Source: Rhizobium bangladeshense (GTDB taxonomy: Bacteria; Pseudomonadota; Alphaproteobacteria; Rhizobiales; Rhizobiaceae). From it: DNA of 64,000 nt. The translations under genes were made by a program, and so were the position numbers. The notes under the pieces are model-generated. The model ran no database searches. It was given only the letters and a program-made list of their open reading frames with translations, and had not been told where the DNA came from. Positions within the stretch are counted from its first letter, which is position 1; each line of letters opens with the position of its first letter. Positions 50,939 through 60,041 of this stretch are shown here, piece by piece. The stretch spans positions 1 to 64,000 of the forward strand of contig NZ_LYPL01000017.1 in assembly GCF_001662075.1 (NCBI RefSeq), given 5' to 3'.

Positions 50939-52501
50939 TCATTGTGCAGCCGCCCAGCACTTGATGCCGGCCTTCTTCAAGGCCTTGCAGGCGTTCACCG
51001 CATCGCGCTGATCGTCGAAGCCGCCGAAGCGGGCGCGGTAGACCTGGTCGTTGCCCGTACCGTAGGCGACGGCGAAGGGCTTTGCCGAGGCCAGCGCCTT
51101 GCCGCCCTTGCTCTTGGCGCCCTCCAGAAGGCCCATGGCCATCTGCCGGCTCGGCGAGACGCCGACCTGTACGACCCAGCCCGCCGGCGCGGCGCTTTCC
51201 GGGGCGGCGCTGGTCGAAGCAGTCGTGACGTGATCGACGGCGGCGCTGTCCGGTTCGGCAGGTGCTGCGGCCGGAGCCTGCGGCTTGAAGCTCGTGGTCT
51301 TGACCTTGGTCGGTGCCGGCATGGCCTGGGCGACCAGCGGGTTGTCGGACTTCGTCGCGGATGTTTCGGTATAGGCGACTTCGGTTGCGGCCACCTGATA
51401 GCGAGCGTCCGGCAGCGGTCCCTTGTGCGGCAGGCTGAGATCGGCGGCAGCGGCGGAAATCGGCGGCTGCGCTGCGGTGATCGTCTTTGCGACCTGCTGC
51501 TGGGCGACCGGCTGCGGGGCGAGCTGCTGCCGGGCCTTCTGCGGCTGAACCGGAGCGGGCGTTTCGATAATCGCCGGGGCAGGGGCTGCTTGAGCCACCA
51601 ACGCCGAGTTTCCGCCGCGGCTCGACGCCTTGGGCAGGTAAGTGGCGATCAGATTGCGCATCTGGGCGTCGCGAGCCGCTCCGGAAGTACCGCCAAGCAC
51701 CACGCTGACGATCGACTTGCCGTCAACTTGGACAGAACTCACAAGATTGAAGCCGGCGGCCCGCGTGTAACCGGTTTTGATTCCGTCGACACCGCGCACT
51801 GAGCCGACCAGCCGGTTATGACTGCGGATCGTGCGGCTGCCGAACTTGAAAGCGCGGGTGGAAAAATAGCCGTAATATTGCGGAAAATGCTGACGGAGAG
51901 CGATGCCGAGGCGGGCCTGGTCGCGCGCCGTCGTCATCTGCGCCGTATTCGGCAGGCCGTTGGCGTTGCGATAGGTGGTGCGCGTCATGCCGAGAGCATG
52001 CGCCTTGGCTGTCATCAACTGAGCAAAGCGATCCTCGCTGCCTGCCAGCAGTTCGCCGAGGGCGGTTGAGGCATCATTCGCAGACAGAGTGACGAGACCG
52101 AGGATGCCCTGTTCCACGGTAATCGTGCCGCCGGCGCGCACGCCAAGTTTCGTGGGTGCCTGGGCAGCGGCATGAGCGGAGAAGGGAACCGGCGTGTCGA
52201 GACGGATGCGCCCTTGCTCCAGCGCTTCGAAGACCATGTAGAGTGTCATCATCTTGGTTAGCGAGGCCGGGTATTGCAGCCGATCGGCATTCTCGCTGTA
52301 GAGAACGTTGCCGGTCTTGGCGTCGACGACGATGCCTGCATATTTCGGATTGGCCGTCTTCGCTTCCGCATTGACTGAATCAACCAGGACGACCGTGAGA
52401 GCCACCGAAAGGATCGCCAGGAGCTTTGCGAAAAAGCTGCCGGACCGGAATGATGATACGGAGGAGACTGACCTTGACACTATTCCACTCTTCGCTTGCA
52501 T
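50939..52501 (-). CDS. D-alanyl-D-alanine carboxypeptidase with C-terminal SPOR domain
   Basis: A 520-aa penicillin-binding protein. An N-terminal membrane/signal segment (residues about 20-45) is followed by the S11 peptidase domain with the serine motif SLTKM, SAN (TLSANDAST) and KTG (DGIKTGYTRAAG). A long Ala/Pro/Gln-rich linker (about 300-430) leads to a C-terminal SPOR domain (WVVQVGVSPSRQMAMGLLEG, YRARFGGFDDQRDAVNACKA), which binds denuded glycan at the septum. It trims the terminal D-Ala of peptidoglycan in the periplasm. The start at 52501 is the second in-frame ATG; the ribosome binding site is weak. Confidence 0.92.
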   Translation of the reverse strand: MQAKSGIVSRSVSSVSSFRSGSFFAKLLAILSVALTVVLVDSVNAEAKTANPKYAGIVVDAKTGNVLYSENADRLQYPASLTKMMTLYMVFEALEQGRIRLDTPVPFSAHAAAQAPTKLGVRAGGTITVEQGILGLVTLSANDASTALGELLAGSEDRFAQLMTAKAHALGMTRTTYRNANGLPNTAQMTTARDQARLGIALRQHFPQYYGYFSTRAFKFGSRTIRSHNRLVGSVRGVDGIKTGYTRAAGFNLVSSVQVDGKSIVSVVLGGTSGAARDAQMRNLIATYLPKASSRGGNSALVAQAAPAPAIIETPAPVQPQKARQQLAPQPVAQQQVAKTITAAQPPISAAAADLSLPHKGPLPDARYQVAATEVAYTETSATKSDNPLVAQAMPAPTKVKTTSFKPQAPAAAPAEPDSAAVDHVTTASTSAAPESAAPAGWVVQVGVSPSRQMAMGLLEGAKSKGGKALASAKPFAVAYGTGNDQVYRARFGGFDDQRDAVNACKALKKAGIKCWAAAQ

Positions 52502-52619
52502 TTCAGATATCGGGCAGGAACCGCACACCCCCCGCCGCACAGCTCGTCTTTTGAAATTACCGATTCAGCGTTACCAATCCGTTTATGATGAATCGTTTCA
52601 CTCGCCTTCCGGAAGCATT

Positions 52620-53366
52620 TTAAGGACCTGTCGCAGAACGGTTCATAAGACGCGCCTCTACAAAGGTGCGGATCGCGGCATCAATATGTTCCCAATCGTC
52701 GAGATGGCTGCTGGAGAAGCGGTAGAGGACGCTGAGATCCTTGCCGACCTTGATATCTCGCTGGCAATCACCGCTTGCCGCCTTGTCTGGGGTTGACGGC
52801 AATATGCAGCGCACGACGTAGTCCGGTCCGCCCTTGACAGGTGCCGTCAGCAGCACTTCGTCGCCATAACCGGCGTCGGCGCGAAGACGGTGCAGCGTCA
52901 ATCCGTCGCGAAAAGCCTGGGACGGCCCTTCGATCAGATGCGAATAGATCGGCTCCAGCCGGCCGGACATGTCGCGCGACATGGTGCTCTGGGCGATCTG
53001 CAGGAAGATCAGGCCGGAGGATTGGGCGACATCGTCGAATCGAAGATGGTTGTCCTTGCCGTAACCCCGCATATCAGGCCAGGCGAGGTAGAGATCGACG
53101 CGCTCGGCCGCACCTTCATGCCGCTGGCTCGGGAAGCGGATGGCATTCTCGGGCAGTTTCACGGTGTCGCGGCCGATGGTCAGCGTGATTTCGGTTGTGT
53201 TGTCGGTATTGCCGGCAAGGGAGATGTGCCGGCCGAACCAACGACCTGCAATGCAGATGGCGACAGTGAGGACCGCAAGGACGGCGATCACCGCCATCGT
53301 GCGCAGGAGGAACCCCATGGAAAAAAGCGGCTGCTCGTCCGGTGTGCTTTGCGCTGCTTGGCTCAT
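52620..53366 (-). CDS. Hypothetical single-pass membrane protein
   Basis: A 248-aa protein with a cytoplasmic N-terminus, one transmembrane helix (LLRTMAVIAVLAVLTVAICI) and a periplasmic domain of about 200 residues. The domain includes GRDTVKLPENAIRFPSQRHE, RVDLYLAWPDMRGYGKDNHL and a two-cysteine pair (YVVRCILPS, SGDCQRDIK). I do not know its function; similar proteins are common in Rhizobiales. The start at 53366 is preferred to 53405, although neither has a strong ribosome binding site. Its stop is about 120 bases from the carboxypeptidase start on the same strand. Confidence 0.78.
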   Translation of the reverse strand: MSQAAQSTPDEQPLFSMGFLLRTMAVIAVLAVLTVAICIAGRWFGRHISLAGNTDNTTEITLTIGRDTVKLPENAIRFPSQRHEGAAERVDLYLAWPDMRGYGKDNHLRFDDVAQSSGLIFLQIAQSTMSRDMSGRLEPIYSHLIEGPSQAFRDGLTLHRLRADAGYGDEVLLTAPVKGGPDYVVRCILPSTPDKAASGDCQRDIKVGKDLSVLYRFSSSHLDDWEHIDAAIRTFVEARLMNRSATGP

Positions 53367-53510
53367 GGCGGTTCTTCGTGTTTCGGCCCGCCGCAGGAAG
53401 AACATGAGCCGCCGGTGCCGATGATGAGTCTCACCAACATGATCAGACCGGCAGGGTTAATAATTCGCTAAGTTTTCGGGGTGCCGCTGTACCGGAATGG
53501 CCCTTGTTCC

Positions 53511-53551
53511 AAAAAGGAGAGAGCCGTTCCCGGGACAGCGGGAACGGCTCT
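53511..53551 (-). terminator. Rho-independent terminator of the transglutaminase-like gene
   Basis: Perfect 12-bp stem AGAGCCGTTCCC (53520-53531) with 53540-53551, 8-base loop. On the minus strand it is followed by CTCCTTTTTGG. It lies about 75 bases past the stop of the minus-strand gene at 53627. Confidence 0.85.
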
Positions 53552-53626
53552 TGGGCACCGGTCGGGACGGGATGCGGGGACTGACCGGGCCGAAACCAGC
53601 GCCGGCTTGGCCGGCGGGTTATGCTG

Positions 53627-54232
53627 CTACTTGACGCTACCGACCGCGATGGCGCGGCCGTCCTGAAGCTTGGACCAGCGGCCCGGATCATTGGCGGACT
53701 GGCGCTTGAGATAGGTGTATTCAGTGTCCGACCACAGCAGCACCTTGTTGCGCATGTTGTCGAGAATGAAGTCGCCGTGGTCGGTGCGGACCGTCAGCAC
53801 GGCATGGCCTTCGCCGTTCGGCTGCAACACGACCGTAATCAGCGTGTCGGATGGCGAAAAGCCGTCCTCGATCAGCATCTTGCGCTTCAGCAGGACATAG
53901 TCTTCGCAGTCACCGACGCTGGTCGGATAGGCCCAGCGCTCTTCAACGCCGTAGATCTGTTCATCCGTTTCCGGCTGGACCGAAGAATTGACAGTGTAAT
54001 TGACCTTGAGAATTTCCTTCCAGCGCTCCTCGGTGAGAATGGCCGGTCCGGCGTCGCCGCCGGCATAGGCGCATTCCGTTGGATTGGCCTTGCAGAACTC
54101 ATAGTGTCCGATCGGCGGGCTGGCATTACCTGCCAGTGCCATGCTTGCTGGGGTCGCCTGTCCCGAACCCGCCATGGTCATCGCGATGACACCGGCCAGA
54201 AGGCCGCCTTTCAGGATATTCGCAGTCGTCAT
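53627..54232 (-). CDS. Transglutaminase-like cysteine peptidase (BTLCP family), exported
   Basis: A 201-aa protein with a Sec signal peptide (GGLLAGVIAMTMAGSGQATP). The catalytic triad of bacterial transglutaminase-like cysteine proteinases is visible: Cys in SVGDCEDYVLLKR, His in GEGHAVLTV and Asp in FILDNMRNKV. Relatives such as LapG cleave surface adhesins in the periplasm under c-di-GMP control; most rhizobial members of this length are not characterised. No lapD-like gene is adjacent. A strong terminator follows. Confidence 0.9.
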   Translation of the reverse strand: MTTANILKGGLLAGVIAMTMAGSGQATPASMALAGNASPPIGHYEFCKANPTECAYAGGDAGPAILTEERWKEILKVNYTVNSSVQPETDEQIYGVEERWAYPTSVGDCEDYVLLKRKMLIEDGFSPSDTLITVVLQPNGEGHAVLTVRTDHGDFILDNMRNKVLLWSDTEYTYLKRQSANDPGRWSKLQDGRAIAVGSVK

Positions 54233-54605
54233 TGCCGTCCCCCCTAAGTTGAGGCGACAATGACACAGACGTTTTTATCTCGCGCAAAATTGCGTAATAG
54301 AATTAAAGGCTTAGTTGAATCAAATGCCGATAAAACTTGGCTAAAAACAAACTCGAATGCGCATAAAATTCGAGGCGCATTTGTCTCGAAGTCGATTAAA
54401 ATTGTAATTAGCGCAGCAAGGCTTTCGCGCTCGAAAAGGCTGCGCTGCCGTCCGGCCATTAAGGTTTGCCCTGAGTCGGTAAACTCCTGCGGGGAAGCCG
54501 TCCTTGCCGGCGGCATGCGGTCGTCGGACGGAACGGCCCGGATTGACGGGAATTGTCCGGCCGATGACCGGAAAACTGCCGCCCTCGGCGACTCAAAAGG
54601 AAAAA
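54233..54605. other. Intergenic region with an AT-rich segment
   Basis: About 370 bases. The part from 54260 to 54420 is clearly poorer in G+C than its surroundings and should contain the promoter of the exported cysteine-peptidase gene. No supported gene was found in either strand. Confidence 0.45.
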
Positions 54606-55580
54606 TTATTTTTGAGGGAAATTGCGAAACCGGTCGGTGGCGGCGACGATTGCTGCGCTCATACCAGGATTTGCGGTGGAATGGGCAGCGTACGGGAGAA
54701 TCCTGAGTTCACTTTCGGGCCAAGCGCGCGCCAGTTCCCAGGCGGTGACAAGTGGTGCCTCGATGTCGAACCGTCCCTGCAACAGGATGCCTGGAATGCC
54801 GGCAAGCTGCGCGGCGTTCCTCAAGAGCACGCCGTCCTCCAGCCAGGCACCGTTGAGGAAATAATGGGTGATGATGCGGGCGCGCGTCAGAACGTAGACC
54901 GGGTCGGCCCAGCGGCGCGGCAGTCCGTCCGGATCGGCGAGCAGGATCGAGGCTGCCTCCCAGTCATGCCAGTCGCGCGCCGCCTTCAGACGCGTCTGCG
55001 GGTCCGGATCGTTGAGGAGACGGTGATAGGCTCCAGCCATATCCTCATCCAGCCCCTGCATGCTGGAAGGAATCCCCTGACGGAAACGATGCCATTCTTC
55101 CGGAAAGAGCGGCGCCATGCCGCGACAGAGCCAGTCGATTTCCGAGCGCCGCGTGGTGGTGACGCCCGACAGGACGATCGCGGCGACTCGCTGCGGATGC
55201 GTTTCGGCATAGGCGAGCGCCAGCGTCGAGCCCCAGGAGTTGCCGAAAAGCAGCCAGCTGTCGATGTCGAGGACGAGCCGCAGCTTCTCGATATCAGCCA
55301 CGAGATGCCAGGTCGTATTCAGGGAGAGGTCGGTCGTGGGATCGGCCGCACTCGGCAGGCTTCGGCCGCAATTGCGCTGGTCGAAAAGGACGATCCGATA
55401 GGCCTCCGGATCGAACTGGCGTCGGGCGTCAGTCGAACAGCCGGAGCCCGGCCCGCCATGCAGCACCAGTGCCGGCCACCCGTTCGGATTGCCGCAGGTC
55501 TCCCAATAGATCAGGTTGCCGTCGCCCGTGTCGAGCAGACCATGATCATAGGGTTCGATTTTCGGATAGAGAGCTGACAT
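54606..55580 (-). CDS. pip: Proline iminopeptidase
   Basis: A 324-aa alpha/beta hydrolase of peptidase family S33 that removes N-terminal proline from peptides in the cytoplasm. Signature blocks are LVLHGGPGSGCS (oxyanion loop), DQRNCGRSLPSA, the nucleophile elbow LLFGNSWGSTLALAYAETHP, FDIEAPLVTAWELARAWPES (Asp region) and YAAHSTANPG in the histidine region. The length fits. It is a single gene; the start at 55580 (MSALYPKIEPYD) agrees with the family. Confidence 0.93.
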   Translation of the reverse strand: MSALYPKIEPYDHGLLDTGDGNLIYWETCGNPNGWPALVLHGGPGSGCSTDARRQFDPEAYRIVLFDQRNCGRSLPSAADPTTDLSLNTTWHLVADIEKLRLVLDIDSWLLFGNSWGSTLALAYAETHPQRVAAIVLSGVTTTRRSEIDWLCRGMAPLFPEEWHRFRQGIPSSMQGLDEDMAGAYHRLLNDPDPQTRLKAARDWHDWEAASILLADPDGLPRRWADPVYVLTRARIITHYFLNGAWLEDGVLLRNAAQLAGIPGILLQGRFDIEAPLVTAWELARAWPESELRILPYAAHSTANPGMSAAIVAATDRFRNFPQK

Positions 55581-55940
55581 CGGTGCCTCTGCGGTCGGGG
55601 AGGACCTTATCCTTTATCTCGATAGCGAAGGAAAGTGGCCGCGATGCCGCGCGCAAAATCGTTGCTGAATTATGCGCGACCTGCTCCCGGCTGGTCGGTG
55701 TCGCAGGTTGTTCCACTCATAAGCTTAGGCATCTACTGGTGGGAACAACTTGCGACAGGGCGCTTGCTTTCCCAAGCCGGATTTGTTGCCGCTTGCAGAT
55801 TTGTTGCGGTCAGATCCAGGTGTTCTCGACGCGACCTGACCGGGTGAGCGCCGGGCGCTGGCAACAGCCTCGGCGGATGTCTGGCGAAAATGCAGCCGCC
55901 GCGGAAATCACCGGCGGGGCAGCGCGCTTCGCAGCAGCTG
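55581..55940. other. Intergenic region with an inverted repeat
   Basis: About 360 bases with no supported gene. It contains TGTCGCAGGTTGTTCC (55699-55714) and its near-perfect inverse at 55742-55757 (15 of 16), separated by 27 bases. Confidence 0.45.
55699..55757. repeat. Inverted repeat with 16-bp arms
   Basis: Arms at 55699-55714 and 55742-55757 match at 15 of 16 bases with a 27-base spacer containing AAGCTTAGGC. There is no U-tract. It could be a structured RNA end, a small mobile repeat, or a protein-binding site. Confidence 0.6.
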
Positions 55941-56552
55941 TTAGAGGAATTCCCGCAGCGTCTCGCGGGACTGGATCGACAGGAATTCGATCGCCACGCC
56001 TTCGACGAAATGGCGCACGACGCGGCCGCGCATATTGCCGAGACGCACCGCCGTTCCGATGGAAGGACGCATCTCGACGTCGACGGCCGCTCCGGAGAGC
56101 GAAAGATCCATGATGCGGCAGGCATATCGCGTGCCGTCATCGAGTGTCAGTTCGGTCTTGACGTCGCGCGGCGTCAGACGGTCGTGGCGGCGATCTTCCG
56201 GCAGGCCGAGCTCGTGCTTGTTGGCAAGCCAGGTGAGCTGGGCGGCGAGCTTCTCGCGCTTGCGCTCGGTGGCATTGATCGACATGGTGAAGCCGCGGCC
56301 GTCGAGCGTCTGGACATAACCTTCGACGCGCCCGAGATGGTCGATATAGGCGACGACGCGTTCGTTGGCGCGCGGCCGGCCGGAGCAGGTGACGTACATA
56401 TCGCCGGGCGACATGTCGATCACCATGCATTCAAACTCCTCGTAGTTTGCAAGCATCAGCCGGCCCTGCATATTGATCGGCACGCGCTGGAAAACGCCTT
56501 GTTCAGGGCGCGGCGCAGGTCGTTGCGTCTGTGCTGGCTGGAACGAGTGCAT
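55941..56552 (-). CDS. Tandem PilZ-domain protein
   Basis: A 203-aa cytoplasmic protein with two PilZ modules. The first (residues about 22-95, FQRVPINMQGRLML with DMSPGDMYV) lacks the full RxxxR c-di-GMP motif. The second (about 120-200) has RRHDRLTP and DLSLSGAAV, both canonical, so it should bind c-di-GMP. Such proteins link c-di-GMP to motility or surface polysaccharide. The ATG at 56552 is preferred over a preceding in-frame TTG. No motility or cellulose gene is adjacent. Confidence 0.88.
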   Translation of the reverse strand: MHSFQPAQTQRPAPRPEQGVFQRVPINMQGRLMLANYEEFECMVIDMSPGDMYVTCSGRPRANERVVAYIDHLGRVEGYVQTLDGRGFTMSINATERKREKLAAQLTWLANKHELGLPEDRRHDRLTPRDVKTELTLDDGTRYACRIMDLSLSGAAVDVEMRPSIGTAVRLGNMRGRVVRHFVEGVAIEFLSIQSRETLREFL

Positions 56553-56676
56553 CAAAAGGCTTCTTCATGAAAATCTCAGAGGCCAATCTTTACCCCCAAT
56601 CCATTAACAGAAGGTTGTCTCGGCGCCTGCCGACATAACCAAAAACGAGTATGGCCGCTGTCCCGAAACGAGACGC

Positions 56677-57291
56677 TCAGCGCGCCTCACCAGTCAGCAG
56701 CTGCGACACCACGCGGCGCATGGCCTGGCCGAAGCCGATGCTCTTTCCGGCGACGCTTTCGTTGATCGGGCGCAGTTCGGCCGGCGCGACCTTGCTGAAC
56801 TTTTCGGGCAGCAGACGGCTGCGGTCGAGCGCCAGCAATTCCAGCGGCACGATCTCCAGCCAGCTTGCAGCCGCCACCGGCGCGATCGCGCCGAGCACCC
56901 GGTCGCAAGCGCCGTGCGACGAGCGCAGCGGCATCATGATGATCTCGAAGGAGGCCTGGTGCCCGACGGTGCTGTAGCCGGTGGCATTGAACAGGGCCGG
57001 CATGGCGTGATCCATGACACCTATCGCGGTGCGTTCGATATCCGCGTGCTGGCCATGCGCCCAGAGCGATGAGAAACGTTCGCCGCGCAGATCCCGCCCA
57101 AAGAGATCGCAGATGCGGGTGCCGGCGAGCCGGAAAACGATGTCTCCGTCCTCGCGCGCCTCGAGGATGAAGAGACTTTGCAGTAGATGGGGTACGGCAG
57201 ACGGTTCGACCTGGGACTTCAGCGGCGCACCGGCTGCGCCGCGGATACGGTTCCAATAGTCAAAAATTTCGATGGTCGTTTGCACACGCAT
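56677..57291 (-). CDS. PAS-domain (PAS_5-like) protein
   Basis: A 204-aa protein of the alphaproteobacterial PAS_5 family, covering almost the whole chain: FDYWNRIRGAAGAPLKSQVE, LLQSLFILEAREDGDIVFRL, GTRICDLFGRDLRGERFSSL and the C-terminal VPLELLALDRSRLLPEK. There is no output domain, so it probably works through a partner. One cysteine lies in the ICDLFG position conserved in this family. An earlier in-frame ATG at 57321 is possible. It is a single gene upstream of the orphan-terminator region. Confidence 0.82.
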   Translation of the reverse strand: MRVQTTIEIFDYWNRIRGAAGAPLKSQVEPSAVPHLLQSLFILEAREDGDIVFRLAGTRICDLFGRDLRGERFSSLWAHGQHADIERTAIGVMDHAMPALFNATGYSTVGHQASFEIIMMPLRSSHGACDRVLGAIAPVAAASWLEIVPLELLALDRSRLLPEKFSKVAPAELRPINESVAGKSIGFGQAMRRVVSQLLTGEAR

Positions 57292-57508
57292 TTCACACCA
57301 ACCTGTCCCATTCCGGATCATTTTCGGGCACTCATTGCCCGGACAACTTCTACCTTGCGGATTTCATGCCAAATCCCGGCCGTTAAGGTTAAGAAAGGGT
57401 TTCGGTTGAGGTGTGGCGCCTGCCATGACACTGTCGCGTCTTCGCTTCGACTTTCGAAGTTCTGCACAACCTGCCCGGGCCGAGATCTTTCCTCAGGGTT
57501 CCCGGTAC

Positions 57509-57539
57509 GCCGCCCGACATTCCGGGCGGCTTTTTTTTT
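57509..57539 (+). terminator. Orphan Rho-independent terminator (possible small-RNA end)
   Basis: GCCGCCCG (57509-57516) pairs with CGGGCGGC (57523-57530), loop ACATTC, followed by nine T residues. It acts on plus-strand transcripts, yet no plus-strand gene lies upstream; a second hairpin CTTCGA-CTT-TCGAAG lies near 57440. A small RNA or a terminated leader of the rhomboid gene would explain it. Confidence 0.85.
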
Positions 57540-57584
57540 GGCCATCGCTCCTGTATGGCTGGGGCCACAACGAGGCGAACACAG

Positions 57585-58376
57585 ATGAATGAGCAAACGG
57601 GCGAGCCGCAGAAGGCGCCCGAATCTTCCGAGGTCGAACCGCCGGCGCGGCCCCCGCGCGTACCGGTCTTCAACCTTCCGCCGGCGCTGTTCTTCAGCCT
57701 TTGCCTGCTGATCGTCATCTATGCGGCGCAGGCGCTCGTCCTGTCCGACGATGCTGTCAGCTGGCTGCTCTTCACCTTTGGCTTCGTTCCCGCACGCTAC
57801 GTGATTCCGCTGTCGCATCAGGGTTTCGAGCTGTTCTGGACGCCGGTCACCTATTCGCTGCTGCACGGCAGCGTCCAGCACATCGTCTTCAACGCCTTCT
57901 GGCTGATGGCCTTCGGCGCGCCGGTCGTGCGTCGCATCGGGACGCTGCGATTCGTGTTCTTCTGGCTGTTTTCCGCAGCCGCCTCCGCCGCTCTCCACGC
58001 GGTTCTCAACTGGGGAGACGTGTCGCTGCTGATCGGCGCCTCCGGCGTCATTTCCGGGCTGATGGGAGCCGCCTGCCGGTTCGCCTTTCCGGCTGAGCGA
58101 CGTCCGATGCTGGCGGCGCATCTCAATGCGCGGCTTTCCATCACCGGGGCGCTGAAGAGCCGGACCGTCGTCTTTTTCATGCTGCTCTGGCTCGTCGGCA
58201 ACGCCCTGATCGCCGTCGGCATCCCGCTCGTCGGCGACAGCGATCAGGAGATTGCCTGGGACGCGCATATCGGCGGCTTCGTCTTCGGCTTCTTTTTATT
58301 TTCGCTGTTCGACCGAGCGGCGCCGCAGGCGCCGATCGAACCAGCCGAAGCGGAGAAGGATGTGTTGCAATCCTGA
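57585..58376 (+). CDS. Rhomboid-family intramembrane serine protease
   Basis: A 263-aa membrane protein with a Pro-rich cytoplasmic N-terminus (residues 1-30) and six or seven hydrophobic helices. The catalytic serine is in LIGASGVISGLMGA and the catalytic histidine in DAHIGGFVFG; the L1-loop motif WTPVTYSLLHGSVQHIVFNA is also standard. It cleaves transmembrane substrates in the inner membrane. It begins about 45 bases after a strong terminator, so it may be expressed by read-through or from a promoter inside that short interval. Confidence 0.93.
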   Translation: MNEQTGEPQKAPESSEVEPPARPPRVPVFNLPPALFFSLCLLIVIYAAQALVLSDDAVSWLLFTFGFVPARYVIPLSHQGFELFWTPVTYSLLHGSVQHIVFNAFWLMAFGAPVVRRIGTLRFVFFWLFSAAASAALHAVLNWGDVSLLIGASGVISGLMGAACRFAFPAERRPMLAAHLNARLSITGALKSRTVVFFMLLWLVGNALIAVGIPLVGDSDQEIAWDAHIGGFVFGFFLFSLFDRAAPQAPIEPAEAEKDVLQS

Positions 58377-58470
58377 GCGGGGCAGTGCACCATCCAACCA
58401 TCCGCGTTTGGGGGGAGAAACCGCCACGGATACTGTGACAAGCGTTACAGTTTCGACATAGGAGGTTCGA

Positions 58471-58905
58471 ATGACCAGTTCAGTCAAAGCAATCCTCGAC
58501 CTGAAGGGCAGGGACGTCGTTACCGCCGGGCCGAACACCACCGTCGCCGAGGCTGCGGTCATCCTCAGCAAGAAGAAGATCGGCGCCATCGTCGTCGTCG
58601 GCATGGAGAATCGGATTTCTGGCATGTTCACCGAGCGCGATCTCGTGCATGCGATCGCCAAGCACGGCAAGGAGGGTCTCGACCAGCCGCTTGCCAAGGT
58701 CATGACAGCAAAGGTCTATCGCTGCCATGAGGAGACGACGGTCAACGAACTGATGGAACTGATGACCAGCCGCCGTTTCCGCCACGTCCCGGTGGAAAGC
58801 AACGGCAAGCTTGCCGGCATCATCTCGATCGGCGACGTGGTGAAATCGCGGATCGCCGAAGTCGAACGCGAGGCCGAGGACATCAAGGCCTATATTGCCG
58901 GCTGA
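58471..58905 (+). CDS. CBS-domain pair protein
   Basis: A 144-aa cytoplasmic protein consisting of two CBS motifs (Bateman module): VTAGPNTTVAEAAVILSKKK to GMFTERDLVHAIAKHG, then KVYRCHEETTVNELMELMTS to GIISIGDVVKSRIAEVE. These modules bind adenine nucleotides and usually regulate other proteins. AGGAGG lies six bases before the ATG. It is about 95 bases downstream of the rhomboid gene on the same strand and may be cotranscribed. Confidence 0.92.
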   Translation: MTSSVKAILDLKGRDVVTAGPNTTVAEAAVILSKKKIGAIVVVGMENRISGMFTERDLVHAIAKHGKEGLDQPLAKVMTAKVYRCHEETTVNELMELMTSRRFRHVPVESNGKLAGIISIGDVVKSRIAEVEREAEDIKAYIAG

Positions 58906-58962
58906 GCTTCGCTTTGTGGTTCAGATCCCGTCGACCGCAGCGCCTGTCGCAGGGGCGACGCC

Positions 58963-59925
58963 TTATGGCGGGCTGGCGTAGATTTCCTGCATGCGCTTGA
59001 TCTCGGGGAGCCGGGCTCTGGCTTCCTCGTAACCGCGCTCGATCGCCTCGCCGGCCCGGTGGAATTCGGAAAGGCCGATATAGCTGAGGCGCGGCTGCAG
59101 CGAAATGTCGGGGGGGTCGCCGGCAAGGCGGGCGCGGGCAATCCTGTCCTGGATGATGTTGAAGGCCTGCACCATGACGCCGGTCATGCCGAGGCGGGCA
59201 TAGGGCGCCTCTTCCTGTTTCTGCACCTCCTGCGGAGAAAGGCTGGCATTGTGCCGGACGACGGCCGAGCGGCCGTAGAGATCGTAATTGAGATTGACCG
59301 CGACGACCAGCGGCTGCTCATAGGCGCGGCAGACGGAGACGGGAACCGGGTTGACCAGCGCGCCGTCGACGAGCGTGCGCTGATTGCTGCGCACCGGTTC
59401 GAAGATGCCGGGCAGGGCATAGGAAGCGCGCAGCGCCGTGATCAGCGAACCGTTGGCGATCCAGACCTCATGGCCGGTATTGACCTCGGCTGCGACCGCG
59501 ACGAAAGGCCGGTCCAGATCCTCGACATTTAGGCCTTCGAGATGCTCCTGCATGCGCTTGGTCAGCCGCATACCGCCGAACAGGCCGCTGCCGCCGATGG
59601 TCAGATCGAGCAGGCTTGCGATCCGGCGCATGGTCAGCGAGCGTGCGAAGGTTTCGAGTTCATCGAGTTTGCCGGCAAGATAGCAGCCGCCGACCAGGGC
59701 GCCGATCGACGTGCCGGCAATCATGCCGATTTCGACCGCGGCTTCGTCAAGGGCGCGCAATACGCCGATATGGGCCCAGCCGCGGGCCGCGCCGCCGCCA
59801 AGCGCGAGCGCGATCTTGATTTTCTTGGCAGGCGCAGGGGCAGGGATTGTCTCGAGGATCGTCGACATGCCGGAACCGGAACCTTCGCCTTCAGCGCTTT
59901 GACGATGCAGACTCCAGTTCAGCAT
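58963..59925 (-). CDS. Patatin-like phospholipase (RssA-type)
   Basis: A 320-aa patatin-family hydrolase. The oxyanion loop is LALGGGAARGWAHIGVL, the nucleophile is in GTSIGALVGGCYLAG, and the catalytic Asp is in TLVDGALVNPVP. The first 45 residues are a low-complexity lead-in without a signal peptide. It probably cleaves acyl chains from phospholipids at the cytoplasmic face. The ATG at 59925 follows GGAGGGGAG, better than the in-frame ATG at 60024. It is single, oriented like the hisI and folE genes upstream. Confidence 0.92.
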   Translation of the reverse strand: MLNWSLHRQSAEGEGSGSGMSTILETIPAPAPAKKIKIALALGGGAARGWAHIGVLRALDEAAVEIGMIAGTSIGALVGGCYLAGKLDELETFARSLTMRRIASLLDLTIGGSGLFGGMRLTKRMQEHLEGLNVEDLDRPFVAVAAEVNTGHEVWIANGSLITALRASYALPGIFEPVRSNQRTLVDGALVNPVPVSVCRAYEQPLVVAVNLNYDLYGRSAVVRHNASLSPQEVQKQEEAPYARLGMTGVMVQAFNIIQDRIARARLAGDPPDISLQPRLSYIGLSEFHRAGEAIERGYEEARARLPEIKRMQEIYASPP

Positions 59926-60041
59926 TGCGCTCTCCCCTCCCAGCAGAACACGTGTGGTGCGATAGTGTGCCCGATCAATTGCCAAATGGTATATAGAAGC
60001 GGTTTCTGGCACAATAAGGGGCAAATGCCGGGAAGTTCGAC

